Shown: piece by piece, positions 30,702 through 39,501 of the stretch
How the letters are laid out: every line of letters begins with the position of its first letter
Position numbering within the stretch: position 1 is the first letter of the stretch
DNA from: Burkholderiales bacterium
GTDB taxonomy: Bacteria; Pseudomonadota; Gammaproteobacteria; Burkholderiales; Burkholderiaceae_C
Assembly: GCA_016195825.1 (NCBI GenBank)
Contig: JACPYV010000118.1
Coordinates: forward strand, 1-44,549
Reading direction: 5' to 3'
DNA: 44,549 nucleotides
Position numbers and translations under genes: made by a program
The notes under the pieces: generated by a model
Database searches by the model: none
What the model saw: the letters and a program-made list of their open reading frames with translations, nothing else
What the model was told of the DNA's origin: nothing

Positions 30702-30740
30702 AACGGCCCGTATGCAACCGCAGCGGGCCGTTCGTGTTTT
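30702..30740 (+). terminator. Attenuator terminator of the leuA operon
   Basis: AACGGCCCG (30702-30710) and CGGGCCGTT (30724-30732) form a perfect 9-bp stem with a 13-base loop, followed by CGTGTTTT. It lies between the leucine-rich leader peptide and leuA. The left arm (CCCG) can alternatively pair with CGGG at 30659-30662 in the leader peptide region, a possible but short antiterminator. Confidence 0.8.
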
Positions 30741-30783
30741 CAAAGGCTGCTGGTTGCGCCACCCACCCTCGGATGGAACTCCC

Positions 30784-32472
30784 ATGTTGAAGCAACCGCA
30801 GCTCAAGTACCGCCCCTTCGCGCCCATTGCGCTCGCCGACCGTCGCTGGCCCGACGCCGTGCTGACCCGTGCGCCGATCTGGCTGAGCACCGACCTGCGC
30901 GACGGCAACCAGGCGCTGATCGAGCCCATGGACATCGCCCGCAAGCTGCGCATGTTCCAGCAACTGGTGAAGATCGGCTTCAAGGAGATCGAGGTCGGCT
31001 TCCCGTCGGCGTCGCAGACCGAGTTCGACTTCGTCCGTCTGCTCATCGACGGGGGCCACATCCCCGATGACGTGAGCATCCAGGTGCTGACGCAGGCGCG
31101 TTCGCACCTCATCGCGCGCACCTTCGAGTCGCTGGACGGCGCCCAACGCGTCATCGTCCACGTCTACAACGCCGTCGCGCCCATCATGCGCCGCGTCGTG
31201 CTGGGGCAGGACGAGGATGGCATCGTGGAGCTGGCGGCCTCGCACGCCCGCCAGATCAAGGAGCTGGCTGCGGCGCGGCCGGGCGTTGATTGGCGCTTCG
31301 AGTATTCGCCCGAGATGTTCTCCGGCACCGAACTGGCGTTCAGCAAGCGCGTGGTCGATGCGGTCACGGCGGTGTGGGCACCGACGCCCGAGCGCAAGTG
31401 CATCATCAACCTGCCGTCCACCGTCGAGCACAGCACGCCCAACATCTTCGCGGACATGATCGAGTGGATGCATCGCCACTTGGAGCGCCGCGATGCCATC
31501 GTGCTGTCCGTCCACCCGCACAACGACCGTGGCACCGGCACGGCCGCCGGTGAGTTCGCGCTGATGGCCGGCGCCGACCGTGTGGAGGGCTGCCTGTTCG
31601 GCAACGGCGAGCGCACCGGCAACGTTGACCTCGTCAACATCGCACTGAACCTGTACACGCAGGGCGTGGACCCGCAGCTGGACTTCTCCGACATCGACGA
31701 GGTGCGGCGCTGCGTCGAGCACTGCACGCAGATCCCGGTCCACCCGCGCCACCCCTATGTTGGCGACTTGGTCTACACGTCGTTCTCCGGCTCGCACCAG
31801 GACGCGATCAAGAAGGCCTTCTCGGCGCGCAAGGCCGGCGACATCTGGGACATGCCTTACCTGCCCATCGACCCCAAGGACCTGGGCCGCAGCTACGACG
31901 CCGTCATCCGCGTGAACAGCCAGTCCGGCAAGGGCGGCATTGCCTACCTGCTGGAAGCTGAGTACGGCCTGGAGCTGCCGCGCCGCCTTCAGATCGAGTT
32001 CAGTCAGGTCGTGCAGCGCGTCATGGATGACGCCGGCAAGGAGTTGACCGCGTCCGACATTTACGCCATCTTTGAGCGCGAGTACGGCATCGGCGATGCG
32101 GCGGCGTCTGTCGTGCAGCCGCAGATGACTGAGGTGGCGGGCGGCGCGATGCGCCTGTCGGCCGAGGTCGTGCTGGGCGGCTGGATGGGCCATGTACAGG
32201 GCGAGGGCAACGGTCCCATCGACGCCTTCGTCGATGCACTGTCGACCCGCCTGGGCCAGGAGGTGCGCGTGCTGGACTACCACGAGCATTCCATGGGCAG
32301 CGGCGCCGATGCGCGCGCCGTGGCCTACCTGGAGCTGCGCGTGGGTGACGTGACGCGCCACGGCGTCGGCATCGATGGCAGCATCGTGCGTGCATCCATG
32401 CAGGCCATCCTGTCTGGCCTGTCGCGCGCTCAACTGACCGTGCCCCAACTCAGAGAGGAGAACGTGCGATGA
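30784..32472 (+). CDS. leuA: 2-isopropylmalate synthase, long-form (LeuA type 2)
   Basis: A 562-residue enzyme of the DRE-TIM metallolyase family that condenses acetyl-CoA with 2-oxoisovalerate, committing carbon to leucine. Catalytic landmarks are [17 protein letters not shown] near 34-50, the metal-binding [15 protein letters not shown] and the substrate-loop [20 protein letters not shown]. The C-terminal part has the regulatory-type domain with [14 protein letters not shown] and [15 protein letters not shown]. The start is ATG 30784 ([12 protein letters not shown]); an in-frame extension upstream lies over the attenuator. Its stop overlaps the start of a second synthase gene. The leader attenuator indicates leucine control. 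Confidence 0.95.
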   Translation: MLKQPQLKYRPFAPIALADRRWPDAVLTRAPIWLSTDLRDGNQALIEPMDIARKLRMFQQLVKIGFKEIEVGFPSASQTEFDFVRLLIDGGHIPDDVSIQVLTQARSHLIARTFESLDGAQRVIVHVYNAVAPIMRRVVLGQDEDGIVELAASHARQIKELAAARPGVDWRFEYSPEMFSGTELAFSKRVVDAVTAVWAPTPERKCIINLPSTVEHSTPNIFADMIEWMHRHLERRDAIVLSVHPHNDRGTGTAAGEFALMAGADRVEGCLFGNGERTGNVDLVNIALNLYTQGVDPQLDFSDIDEVRRCVEHCTQIPVHPRHPYVGDLVYTSFSGSHQDAIKKAFSARKAGDIWDMPYLPIDPKDLGRSYDAVIRVNSQSGKGGIAYLLEAEYGLELPRRLQIEFSQVVQRVMDDAGKELTASDIYAIFEREYGIGDAAASVVQPQMTEVAGGAMRLSAEVVLGGWMGHVQGEGNGPIDAFVDALSTRLGQEVRVLDYHEHSMGSGADARAVAYLELRVGDVTRHGVGIDGSIVRASMQAILSGLSRAQLTVPQLREENVR

Positions 32473-34010
32473 CCGACAAGCTGATCATCTTCGACACCAC
32501 GCTGCGCGATGGCGAGCAGTCGCCCGGCGCGTCCATGACGCGCGAGGAAAAGCTGCGCATCGCGCGCCAGCTCGAGCGCATGAGGGTCGACATCATCGAG
32601 GCCGGCTTCGCGGCGTCCAGCAACGGCGACTTTGAGGCCGTGAAGGCCATCGCCGCGGCGGTCAAGGACAGCACCATCTGCTCGCTGGCCCGCGCCAATG
32701 ACCGAGACATCTCCCGCGCCGCCGAGGCCCTGGCCGGTGCCAACAGTGCACGCATCCACACCTTCATTGCCACCAGCGAGCTCCACATGGAGAAGAAGCT
32801 GCGCATGACGCGCGAGCAGGTGCTGGAGCAGGCGACGCTGGCCGTGCGTTTCGCGCGCAACCTGTGCGGCGACATCGAGTTCTCGCCCGAGGACGGCTAC
32901 CGCTCCGACATCGACTTCCTGGCGCGTGTCTGCGAGGCCGTCATCAAGGAAGGTGCAAGCACGATCAACATCCCGGATACCGTCGGCTACGGTATCCCCG
33001 AGCTGTACGGCGACTTCATCCGCCGCCTGCGCGAAAAGGTGCCCAATTCGGACCAGGCTATCTGGAGCGTGCACTGCCACAACGACTTGGGCATGGCGGT
33101 CGCCAACTCGCTGGCCGGCGTAAAGATCGGCGGCGCACGGCAGATTGAGTGCACGATCAACGGCCTGGGCGAGCGCGCTGGCAACTGTTCGCTTGAAGAG
33201 GTTGTCATGGCCGTGCGCACGCGGCGCGACTACTTCGGGCTGGACGTCGGCATCGACGCGACGCAGATCGTGCCGGCCTCCAAGCTGGTGTCGCAGACCA
33301 CCGGCTTCGTCGTGCAGCCCAACAAGGCCGTCGTCGGCGCCAATGCCTTCGCGCATGCCAGCGGCATTCACCAGGACGGTGTGCTGAAGGCGCGCGACAC
33401 CTACGAGATCATGCGGGCGGAGGATGTGGGCTGGGCCGCCAACAAGATCGTTTTGGGCAAGCTGTCGGGCCGCAATGCCTTCAAGGCGCGCCTGCAGGAA
33501 CTGGGCATCCAGCTGGAAAGCGAGACCGAGGTCAACGCCGCCTTCCAGCGCTTCAAGGACCTGGCCGACCGCAAGAACGAGATCTTCGACGAGGACATCA
33601 TCGCCCTGGTCATGGATGAGTCCGTCATCGCCGACCAGGAGCATTACCGGCTGCTATCGCTGTCGCAGCGCTCCGAGACCGGCGAGCGTCCCCACGCGGC
33701 CATCGTGTTCTCGGTGGGCCAGCAGGAGCACCGCGCCGAGAGCGATGGCAACGGCCCGGTGGACGCCACGCTGCGCGCCATCGAGTCCGTCGTGGCGTCG
33801 GGTGCGGAGATGCTCCTGTACTCGGTCAATGCCATCACCGGCGGCAGCACCGAGTCGCAGGGCGAGGTAACGGTGCGGCTGCAGCATGCCGGCCGCATCG
33901 TCAACGGCGTGGGGGCCGACCCGGACATCATCGTCGCGTCGGCCAAGGCCTATCTGAGCGCGCTGAACAAGCTGCAGAGCAAGACCGAGCGCGTCGCCGC
34001 GCAGGGCTGA
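32469..34010 (+). CDS. leuA: 2-isopropylmalate synthase, short-form (LeuA type 1)
   Basis: A 513-residue synthase of the E. coli-like subfamily. Landmarks are [17 protein letters not shown] (8-24), [18 protein letters not shown] with the metal-binding Hx[18 protein letters not shown] and [17 protein letters not shown]. The C-terminal leucine-sensing domain is present ([34 protein letters not shown]). It overlaps the preceding long-form synthase gene by 4 bases, so the two are made from one transcript and coupled. The alternatives, homocitrate or citramalate synthase, cannot be excluded by sequence alone, but the motifs favour isopropylmalate synthase. Confidence 0.93.
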   Translation: MTDKLIIFDTTLRDGEQSPGASMTREEKLRIARQLERMRVDIIEAGFAASSNGDFEAVKAIAAAVKDSTICSLARANDRDISRAAEALAGANSARIHTFIATSELHMEKKLRMTREQVLEQATLAVRFARNLCGDIEFSPEDGYRSDIDFLARVCEAVIKEGASTINIPDTVGYGIPELYGDFIRRLREKVPNSDQAIWSVHCHNDLGMAVANSLAGVKIGGARQIECTINGLGERAGNCSLEEVVMAVRTRRDYFGLDVGIDATQIVPASKLVSQTTGFVVQPNKAVVGANAFAHASGIHQDGVLKARDTYEIMRAEDVGWAANKIVLGKLSGRNAFKARLQELGIQLESETEVNAAFQRFKDLADRKNEIFDEDIIALVMDESVIADQEHYRLLSLSQRSETGERPHAAIVFSVGQQEHRAESDGNGPVDATLRAIESVVASGAEMLLYSVNAITGGSTESQGEVTVRLQHAGRIVNGVGADPDIIVASAKAYLSALNKLQSKTERVAAQG

Positions 34011-34364
34011 GTCCGGACCGCCGCCATGCAAGGCGGCGGGCATGAATCTGCCCGGGAGGGCGTGTAACCGGCGTGACCCTGGTCACGCCGGGCGCAATCG
34101 TTACCACGCGCCGTGGAATCTGGCGCGGAAAGGCACCGCTGCTTTCGGCTCGCGCGGGCTTGACCGACCTCAGAATCAGTTCCAGAGGTTGGGCCCGCGG
34201 GCAGCGTGCAGGTCCATGGCCCGGCAATTCTTGGCATTCGGGGCCGACCGGATGGCCAGGCCTTGTCGGCGCAGGCCTACTTGCAAGCGTTGGTGTCAGC
34301 TGCAAAGCGAGAGAGCCGGTGGCGGACCTGCGGTGCCTTGCCCTCATGACGGGCAAGAGTTCAC
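34011..34364. other. Gene-free stretch with two perfect inverted repeats
   Basis: No supportable gene lies between the second leuA and the promoter of the PBP7-like gene. Eight bases after the leuA stop, CCGCCGCC (34018-34025) and GGCGGCGG (34032-34039) form a perfect 8-bp stem. A second, CCGGCGTGACC (34068-34078) with GGTCACGCCGG (34081-34091), is an 11-bp perfect palindrome with only CT between the arms. Neither has a T-run. The first may end the leu transcript. The second could be a protein-binding site. The remaining 270 bases show no clear signal. Confidence 0.5.
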
Positions 34365-34393
34365 TTGAGGTCATTCACTTAAGTTCTTATCTT
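34365..34393 (+). promoter_or_regulatory. Promoter of the PBP7-like endopeptidase gene
   Basis: TTGAGG (34365-34370) and TATCTT (34388-34393) are spaced 17 bp apart. Transcription would begin near 34400, which supports the TTG start codon at 34445 rather than any upstream in-frame start. Confidence 0.6.
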
Positions 34394-34444
34394 GTCAGCG
34401 TTTTTGGTGGCAACTACACTGCCGCCCAGCTGTTGGGGATTCCG

Positions 34445-35434
34445 TTGAAAACTTTTGCCGCCGCTTTTCTGAGCCTGAGCCTGCTGGCAGCGCTGCCCGG
34501 CGTGGCTACGGCTGCAGCCTCCGACACCAAATCCAAGACCGCCAAGGCCGCCAAAACCAGCGCAACGCCGGCCCGCAAGGTCCGCTCGGTCGTGTTGCGC
34601 AAGCCCGTGGCAGCGGTGCCCGCCGTGCCCACCTTTGGCCAAGTCGCCGGCCTGCATGACGTGGACGACCCGCTGGCACTGAAATCCAGCGTGGCCTACG
34701 TGCTGGATCAGAACACCAACGAGGTGCTGTTCTCGAAGAACCCGCAGGCGGTGCTGCCTATCGCGTCCATCACCAAGCTGATGACGGCCCTGGTCGTCGT
34801 CGAGGCCGGCCTGCCGATGGACGAGAAGCTGACGGTGTCCGACGAAGACATCGACAACGAGAAGTTCACGCGCTCGCGCCTGGCCGTTGGCACGACGCTG
34901 ACCCGCGGCGACATGCTGCACCTGGCCTTGATGGCCAGCGAGAACCGCGCCGCCCATGCACTGGGCCGCCACTACCCCGGCGGCCTCGACGCCTTCGTCG
35001 CCGCGATGAATGCCAAGGCCCAGAGTCTGGGCATGGCCGACACGCACTACGTCGAGCCCACGGGTCTGTCCAGCCGCAACCAGAGCAGTGCCAAGGACCT
35101 CGCCGCCCTCGTCAACGTGACCAGCCAGATCCCGCTGCTGCGCGACCTGTCCACCTCGCGCGAGACCCGCGTGGCGCTGGGCAAGCGCCTGGTGCAGTTC
35201 CACAGCACCAACGGCCTGCTGTCCAGTCCGCTGTGGGACATCGGCCTGCAGAAGACCGGCTTCATCAACGAGGCCGGCAAGTGCTTGGTCATGCAGGCCC
35301 GCATGGCCGGCCGCCAGCTGATCATGGTGTTCCTGGATTCCAGCGGCAAGGCTTCGCGTATTGCCGATGCCGAGCGCATGCGCAAGTGGCTGGCGACCCA
35401 GGGCGAAGCCGTCACGGTGTCGACCAAGCTCTGA
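34445..35434 (+). CDS. pbpG: D-alanyl-D-alanine endopeptidase, PBP7-like (S11 family)
   Basis: A periplasmic serine peptidase of about 329 residues that cuts peptidoglycan cross-links. The probable start is TTG 34445, with GGGGA just upstream, giving the signal peptide KTFAAAFLSLSLLAALPGVA. The frame is open 370 bases further upstream but that part is unlike a protein. The three penicillin-binding motifs are present: SITK (ASITKLMTALVVVEAG), SEN (LMASENRAAHALGRHYPGG) and KTG (LQKTGFINEAG). The SEN form and the length are those of PBP7/PbpG rather than PBP5. A Lys/Ala-rich linker (KSKTAKAAKTSATPARK) follows the signal peptide. It has its own promoter and a terminator. Confidence 0.9.
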   Translation: MKTFAAAFLSLSLLAALPGVATAAASDTKSKTAKAAKTSATPARKVRSVVLRKPVAAVPAVPTFGQVAGLHDVDDPLALKSSVAYVLDQNTNEVLFSKNPQAVLPIASITKLMTALVVVEAGLPMDEKLTVSDEDIDNEKFTRSRLAVGTTLTRGDMLHLALMASENRAAHALGRHYPGGLDAFVAAMNAKAQSLGMADTHYVEPTGLSSRNQSSAKDLAALVNVTSQIPLLRDLSTSRETRVALGKRLVQFHSTNGLLSSPLWDIGLQKTGFINEAGKCLVMQARMAGRQLIMVFLDSSGKASRIADAERMRKWLATQGEAVTVSTKL

Positions 35435-35457
35435 CGGGCTGAATCCGCATCACGACG

Positions 35458-35479
35458 ACGCGGCGCTTCGGCGCCGCGT
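35458..35479 (+). terminator. Terminator after pbpG
   Basis: ACGCGGCGC (35458-35466) and GCGCCGCGT (35471-35479) form a perfect 9-bp stem closed by a TTCG tetraloop, 23 bases after the pbpG stop. The following T-run is weak (TTGGCTTTG). It also lies just past the 3' end of the convergent iclR-type gene. Confidence 0.75.
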
Positions 35480-35497
35480 TGGCTTTGTGGCGGGCGT

Positions 35498-36268
35498 TCA
35501 GGCCCGGTAGCCCAGCGCCGACGAGATCTGTGCCGCCGTTTCCTTCAGGCGCACGACCCAGCTCTCTTCCAGCCGGTCCGCCGGCGCCGAGATGGACAGG
35601 CCGGCCACCAGCTTGGACTGGTCGTCGTAGATGCCGGCCGCCATGCAGCGCACGCCCAGCTCCAGCTCCTCGTCGTCGCGGGCGATGCCGCGTTGGCGCA
35701 CCATGGCCAGTTCACGCTCCAGCGCGCCGACGTCCGTCAGGCTGTTGCGCGTGTGGCCGGCCAGGCCCGTGCGCGCCGCATAGGCACGAACGCGCGGGCT
35801 GTCGTCGCTGGACAGGAAGAGCTTGCCCACCGACGTCAGGTGCAGCGGCGCGCGACCACCCACGGCGCGCACTACCTGCATGCCGGAGCGTTCGGAGTAG
35901 GTGCGCTCGATGTAGACGATCTCGTCGCCCTGGCGCACCGACAGGTTGACCGGCTGGTGGGTGAACTTGTGCAGCTCGCGCATGGCCGGCAGCGCGGCGT
36001 CGCGCACGTCCAGCCGCGCCTTCACGAGGTTGCCCATCTCCAGCATGCGCATGCCCAGGCGGTAGCTGCCGGCCTCCGGCCGGTCTACGTACCGCCCCAG
36101 CGTCAGATCATTGAGAATGCGGTGGGCTGTCGAGGGGTGCAGGCCAGTGGCCTCGGACAAGGCCTTCAGCGACACCGGGTCCTGGTGGCTGGCCAGCACG
36201 TCCAGCAGCGCGAACATGCGTTCCAGCACCTGGATCGCCGGGGTCTGCTGCGCCTCTTTCGGTTTCAT
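35498..36268 (-). CDS. IclR-family transcriptional regulator
   Basis: A 256-residue regulator. The N-terminal winged helix is at about 12-75, with VLERMFALLDVLASHQDPVS, LKALSEATGLHPSTAHRILN and RPEAGSYRLGMRMLEMG. The C-terminal effector-binding domain has VNLSVRQGDEIVYIERTYSE, PLHLTSVGKLFLS and AAGIYDDQSKLVAGLSISAP. The start is ATG 36268-36266 (MKPKEAQQTP). A longer frame upstream lies antisense to the next gene and lacks protein-like composition. The ligand is unknown. It is divergent from the TIGR03790 gene with only 34 bp between the start codons, so it probably controls itself and possibly that neighbour. Confidence 0.93.
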   Translation of the reverse strand: MKPKEAQQTPAIQVLERMFALLDVLASHQDPVSLKALSEATGLHPSTAHRILNDLTLGRYVDRPEAGSYRLGMRMLEMGNLVKARLDVRDAALPAMRELHKFTHQPVNLSVRQGDEIVYIERTYSERSGMQVVRAVGGRAPLHLTSVGKLFLSSDDSPRVRAYAARTGLAGHTRNSLTDVGALERELAMVRQRGIARDDEELELGVRCMAAGIYDDQSKLVAGLSISAPADRLEESWVVRLKETAAQISSALGYRA

Positions 36269-36302
36269 GGTGTCATTGTGGGGGAGATTGCCGGTGTTTT
36301 GT

Positions 36303-37418
36303 ATGGCGAAAGCGGGATTCAGCAGGTGGCACGCTCTGGGGGCCTTGCTGCTGGCCTGGGCCGGGCTGGGCCAGGCGGCCGAGCCGGTGGCGGCGCAGGC
36401 CGAGACGCGCTGGGGCCGCATGCCACGGCTGTACGGCCGCATCACGGCCCAGGACCTGGGGCTGGTCATCAACACAGCCGACCCCTATTCGGTCAGCGTC
36501 GGCGAGTACTACGCCAAGCGGCGCGGCATCCCGGCGGCGCAGGTCGTGCGCGTGCAGCTGCCGCTGCGGTCCACTCTGACGCGCGAGGAGTTCGTGGCGC
36601 TGGACCAGACCGTCCGCAGCCAGATGCCGGAGACGGTCAACGGCCTCGCCCTGGCCTGGGTACAGCCCTATGCCGTGGAGTGCAACTCGCTGACCAGCGC
36701 GCTCGGCATGGGCCTACAGCCTGACGTCTGCGCGCACAGCTGCGCGCCGACGCGCGTCAGCCCCTATGCCAGCTATTTCGGCGCCAAGCCCTGGATCGTG
36801 CTGGGCCTGCGGCCGGCGATGCAGCTGGCGGCCCGCTCGGTGCCGGCGGCCATGGCGATGATCGAGCGCGGCATCACCTCGGACCACATGCTGGCCGCCG
36901 GCGCGGCCGAGCCGGCCATGGCCTATCTGGCCGCAACGCCGGATGTCGCGCGCAACGTGCGCGAGCGCCTCTTCCCGCCGGCCGGTGCCGTGCCCGGCGT
37001 GGCCGGCTTCGAGGTCGCCCGCGTGAAGAGCGATGCGCTGCCGCCCATGCGCCGCACGCTGGTCTACCAGACTGGCCTGGCCCGCGTGCCAGCGCCGTTG
37101 GGCGGTGAATGGTTGCCCGGCGCGCTGGCTGACCACCTGACCTCGGCGGGCGGCCAGCTGGAGCGGCCCGTGGGCGACGGGCAGATGAACATCCTCGACT
37201 GGATAGATGCCGGCGCCACGGCCAGCTACGGCTCGGTCAGCGAGCCCTGCAACCATGTCCAAAAGTTCCCGCATCCGCAGGTGTTGATCCAGGCCTACGC
37301 GCAAGGGCTCAGCGCGCTGGAGGCCTACTGGCACAGCGTGGCCTGGCCGGCTCAGGGCGTGTTCGTGGGCGAGCCGCTGGCAGCGCCCTTTGCCGCCGTG
37401 CCCGCGCAGACACCCTGA
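36303..37418 (+). CDS. TIGR03790 family secreted protein of unknown function
   Basis: A 371-residue protein with an N-terminal signal peptide (HALGALLLAWAGLGQAAEPV, from ATG 36303). The family hallmark is the region DLGLVINTADPYSVSVGEYY, followed by AKRRGIPAAQVVRVQLP. Other marks are ALAWVQPYAVECNSLTSALG, two cysteine pairs around CAHSCAP, and near the end DWIDAGATASYGSVSEPCNH. Its function is unknown; the fold resembles a peptidase-like domain only in general terms. It is divergent from the iclR-type gene, and its last 67 bases overlap the 3' end of hpnE on the other strand. Confidence 0.82.
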   Translation: MAKAGFSRWHALGALLLAWAGLGQAAEPVAAQAETRWGRMPRLYGRITAQDLGLVINTADPYSVSVGEYYAKRRGIPAAQVVRVQLPLRSTLTREEFVALDQTVRSQMPETVNGLALAWVQPYAVECNSLTSALGMGLQPDVCAHSCAPTRVSPYASYFGAKPWIVLGLRPAMQLAARSVPAAMAMIERGITSDHMLAAGAAEPAMAYLAATPDVARNVRERLFPPAGAVPGVAGFEVARVKSDALPPMRRTLVYQTGLARVPAPLGGEWLPGALADHLTSAGGQLERPVGDGQMNILDWIDAGATASYGSVSEPCNHVQKFPHPQVLIQAYAQGLSALEAYWHSVAWPAQGVFVGEPLAAPFAAVPAQTP

Positions 37419-38656
37419 GCGGCGGCGAGGCCGGACCTGACAGCGCCTTCCAGCGTGGCGGGGTAGGGGCCTTCGACGTAATCGCCCGCAGCCCAAAGCC
37501 CGGGTGCGATCCGGGTCGGCGGCCGGGCTAGGCCGGGCGTGCAGGCGAAGGTCGCGCGCTTCTCGGTCAGCAGCTTGTCGATGACGGGTGGCGTCGCCCA
37601 GGTCAGCTCGCGCAGCGCTTGGGCCAGCACGGCTTCGGCGCAGCCGCCGCGTGCCACCCAGGGCGCGGCGCCGCTAACGACGAAGGCGAACCGCCCGGGC
37701 GCACCGCCCAGCTGGCCGTGGTCGAAGACGAATTGCGCCGGTGCATCCGGCCCTTCGCGCAGTGCCAGCATGGGCGCGGGCAGGCTGCTGCCGGCGCTGT
37801 GCAGGTAGACGGTGATGATGGGCTCGAAGCCCAGGCCCTGGGCGACGGCGGACCAGGCGGGCGCGAAGTCGGCGGTCAGCCGGGCGGCCTCCACGCTGGT
37901 GTAGGCCAGAACGACCGCGTCGAAGGCCTCGCCGCCCGCGCCACAGTCCACGTGCCAGCCGAGGTCGATCTGCCGCACCCGCCGACCCAGCCGCAGCCGG
38001 TCGCCCAGCCAGCGGGTGGCCGGCGCGGCCAGCAGCTCGGACAGCGGCCGGCGCGGCAGCAACAGGTCGGCGCTGCCGGCACCGCCGAAAAGTGCGTCCT
38101 TTAGCACGCGCAAGAAGACCCGGGCACTGGCCTGTGGCGCGGGCGTGTTCAGCGCGGCCACGCACAGGGGCTCGACAAGGTCGCGCTTGACCACCGCCGG
38201 CAGGCCGACGCACAGCTCGGCCACGCTGAGGCCCACCTCGCAGCGGAAGCTGCGCGCCAGCCAGCCCGTGGCCGCGACCAGCAGCCCCAGCCGGGCGCTC
38301 AACGGCCAGCCGCTGTGGGTCAGCACGCCGCGCGTGAAGGCGATCAGCGGCGCGCCCCGCGGCAGGCGCAAGCCCGGCTCGCCGGGGTAGGGCAGGGCCA
38401 GCGGCAGGCGCGCGAGTACCTGTCCGGGGTCGACGCCCAGGCGCCGCATCAGCGCCAGGCTGTCGCGGTAGGCGCCGATGAGGATGTGCTGGCCGTTGTC
38501 GTAGTCCCAGGCGGGATCCTGGGCGGCCACGCTGCGCGCCCGGCCGCCCAGCTGCGGCGCCATCTCAAAGACGGTGATGTCGTGGCCGGCATCGGCCAAC
38601 GTGACCGCGGCGGCGATGCCGGCCCAGCCGCCGCCGATGACGGCGACGCGCTTCAC
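37352..38656 (-). CDS. hpnE: Hydroxysqualene dehydroxylase HpnE
   Basis: A 434-residue FAD-dependent amine-oxidase-like enzyme that converts hydroxysqualene to squalene. The dinucleotide-binding motif is at the N-terminus (VAVIGGGWAGIAAAVTLADA, then TVFEMAPQLGGRARS). WDYDNGQHILIGAYRDSLAL and the C-terminal GLWAAGDYVEGPYPATLEGA match HpnE. Translation starts at GTG 38656, which overlaps the hpnD stop (GTGA). The C-terminus overlaps the TIGR03790 gene tail-to-tail by 67 bases. It is the third gene of hpnC-hpnD-hpnE. Confidence 0.93.
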   Translation of the reverse strand: MKRVAVIGGGWAGIAAAVTLADAGHDITVFEMAPQLGGRARSVAAQDPAWDYDNGQHILIGAYRDSLALMRRLGVDPGQVLARLPLALPYPGEPGLRLPRGAPLIAFTRGVLTHSGWPLSARLGLLVAATGWLARSFRCEVGLSVAELCVGLPAVVKRDLVEPLCVAALNTPAPQASARVFLRVLKDALFGGAGSADLLLPRRPLSELLAAPATRWLGDRLRLGRRVRQIDLGWHVDCGAGGEAFDAVVLAYTSVEAARLTADFAPAWSAVAQGLGFEPIITVYLHSAGSSLPAPMLALREGPDAPAQFVFDHGQLGGAPGRFAFVVSGAAPWVARGGCAEAVLAQALRELTWATPPVIDKLLTEKRATFACTPGLARPPTRIAPGLWAAGDYVEGPYPATLEGAVRSGLAAAQGVCAGTAAKGAASGSPTNTP

Positions 38657-39501
38657 CGGCCTCGCCAGTTGGTCTTCATCGCGATCCACAGCTTGCGCAG
38701 CGGCGTCAGCGCGATGCGCTGATGCAGCACCTGGAAGTTCTCGCGCTGGATCTCCACCAGCAGCGCACGGTAGATGTTGGCCATCATCAGGCCCGGCTTC
38801 TGCGCCACGCGGTCGGCCTCGGGCAGCAATGCCAGCGCCTCGTCGTAGAGCCGGTGCGCGCGTTCGGCCTGGAATGTCATCAGCGCGGTGAAGCGCTCCG
38901 AATAGCCCCAGGGCTTGCTGCGCAGCAGGATCTCGTTGGCCTTGACGCCGAACTGCTGCAGCTCGTTCACCGGCAGGTAGATGCGCCCTCGCCGCGCGTC
39001 GTCGCCCACGTCGCGGATGATGTTGGTCAGCTGCATCGCCTCGCCCAGCTTGTGGGCGTAGGCGACGGTCTGCGGCTGGCTGCGGCCGAAGATGCCGCTG
39101 GCCACCTCGCCGACGATGCCGGCGACCAGGTAGCAGTAGCGTGCCAGGCCGGGGAAGTCCAGGTAGCGGGTCTGCTGCAAGTCCATCTCGCAGCCTTCGA
39201 TGACGGCGTTGAGGTGGTCGATGCGGATGTCGAAGACAGCCGCGTGCGGCATCAGCGCCTTCATGACTGGGTGGGAGGGCTGGCCGGCGAAGGCGCTGGC
39301 GACTTCCTTGCGCCACCAGGCCAGCTTGGTTGCGGCGACGCCGGCGTCCTGGGTCTCGTCCACGACATCGTCCACCTCGCGGCAGAAGGCGTAGAAGGCC
39401 GTGATCGCGGCGCGCCGGGGCGGCGGCAGGAACAGGAAGGCGTAGTAGAAGCTGGAGCCGCTCGCGGCTGCCTTCTCCTGGACGTATTGCTCGGGACTCA
39501 T
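38653..39501 (-). CDS. hpnD: Presqualene diphosphate synthase HpnD
   Basis: A 282-residue trans-isoprenyl diphosphate synthase that condenses two farnesyl diphosphates to presqualene diphosphate. Both aspartate-rich motifs are intact: FCREVDDVVDETQD near the N-terminus and LTNIIRDVGDDARRGRIYLP in the middle. ALLVEIQRENFQVLHQRIAL closes the domain. The ATG at 39501-39499 overlaps the hpnC stop by 4 bases. It is the second gene of the operon. Confidence 0.95.
   Translation of the reverse strand: MSPEQYVQEKAAASGSSFYYAFLFLPPPRRAAITAFYAFCREVDDVVDETQDAGVAATKLAWWRKEVASAFAGQPSHPVMKALMPHAAVFDIRIDHLNAVIEGCEMDLQQTRYLDFPGLARYCYLVAGIVGEVASGIFGRSQPQTVAYAHKLGEAMQLTNIIRDVGDDARRGRIYLPVNELQQFGVKANEILLRSKPWGYSERFTALMTFQAERAHRLYDEALALLPEADRVAQKPGLMMANIYRALLVEIQRENFQVLHQRIALTPLRKLWIAMKTNWRGR

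Noticed and set aside
30712..30783. Upstream in-frame extension of the long-form leuA
   Set aside because: It lies over the attenuator terminator and is unlike the family N-terminus. ATG 30784 gives [12 protein letters not shown], which fits the family.
34073..34444. Upstream in-frame extension of the PBP7-like gene
   Set aside because: The promoter at 34365-34393 lies inside it, its composition is not protein-like, and the signal peptide begins at TTG 34445.
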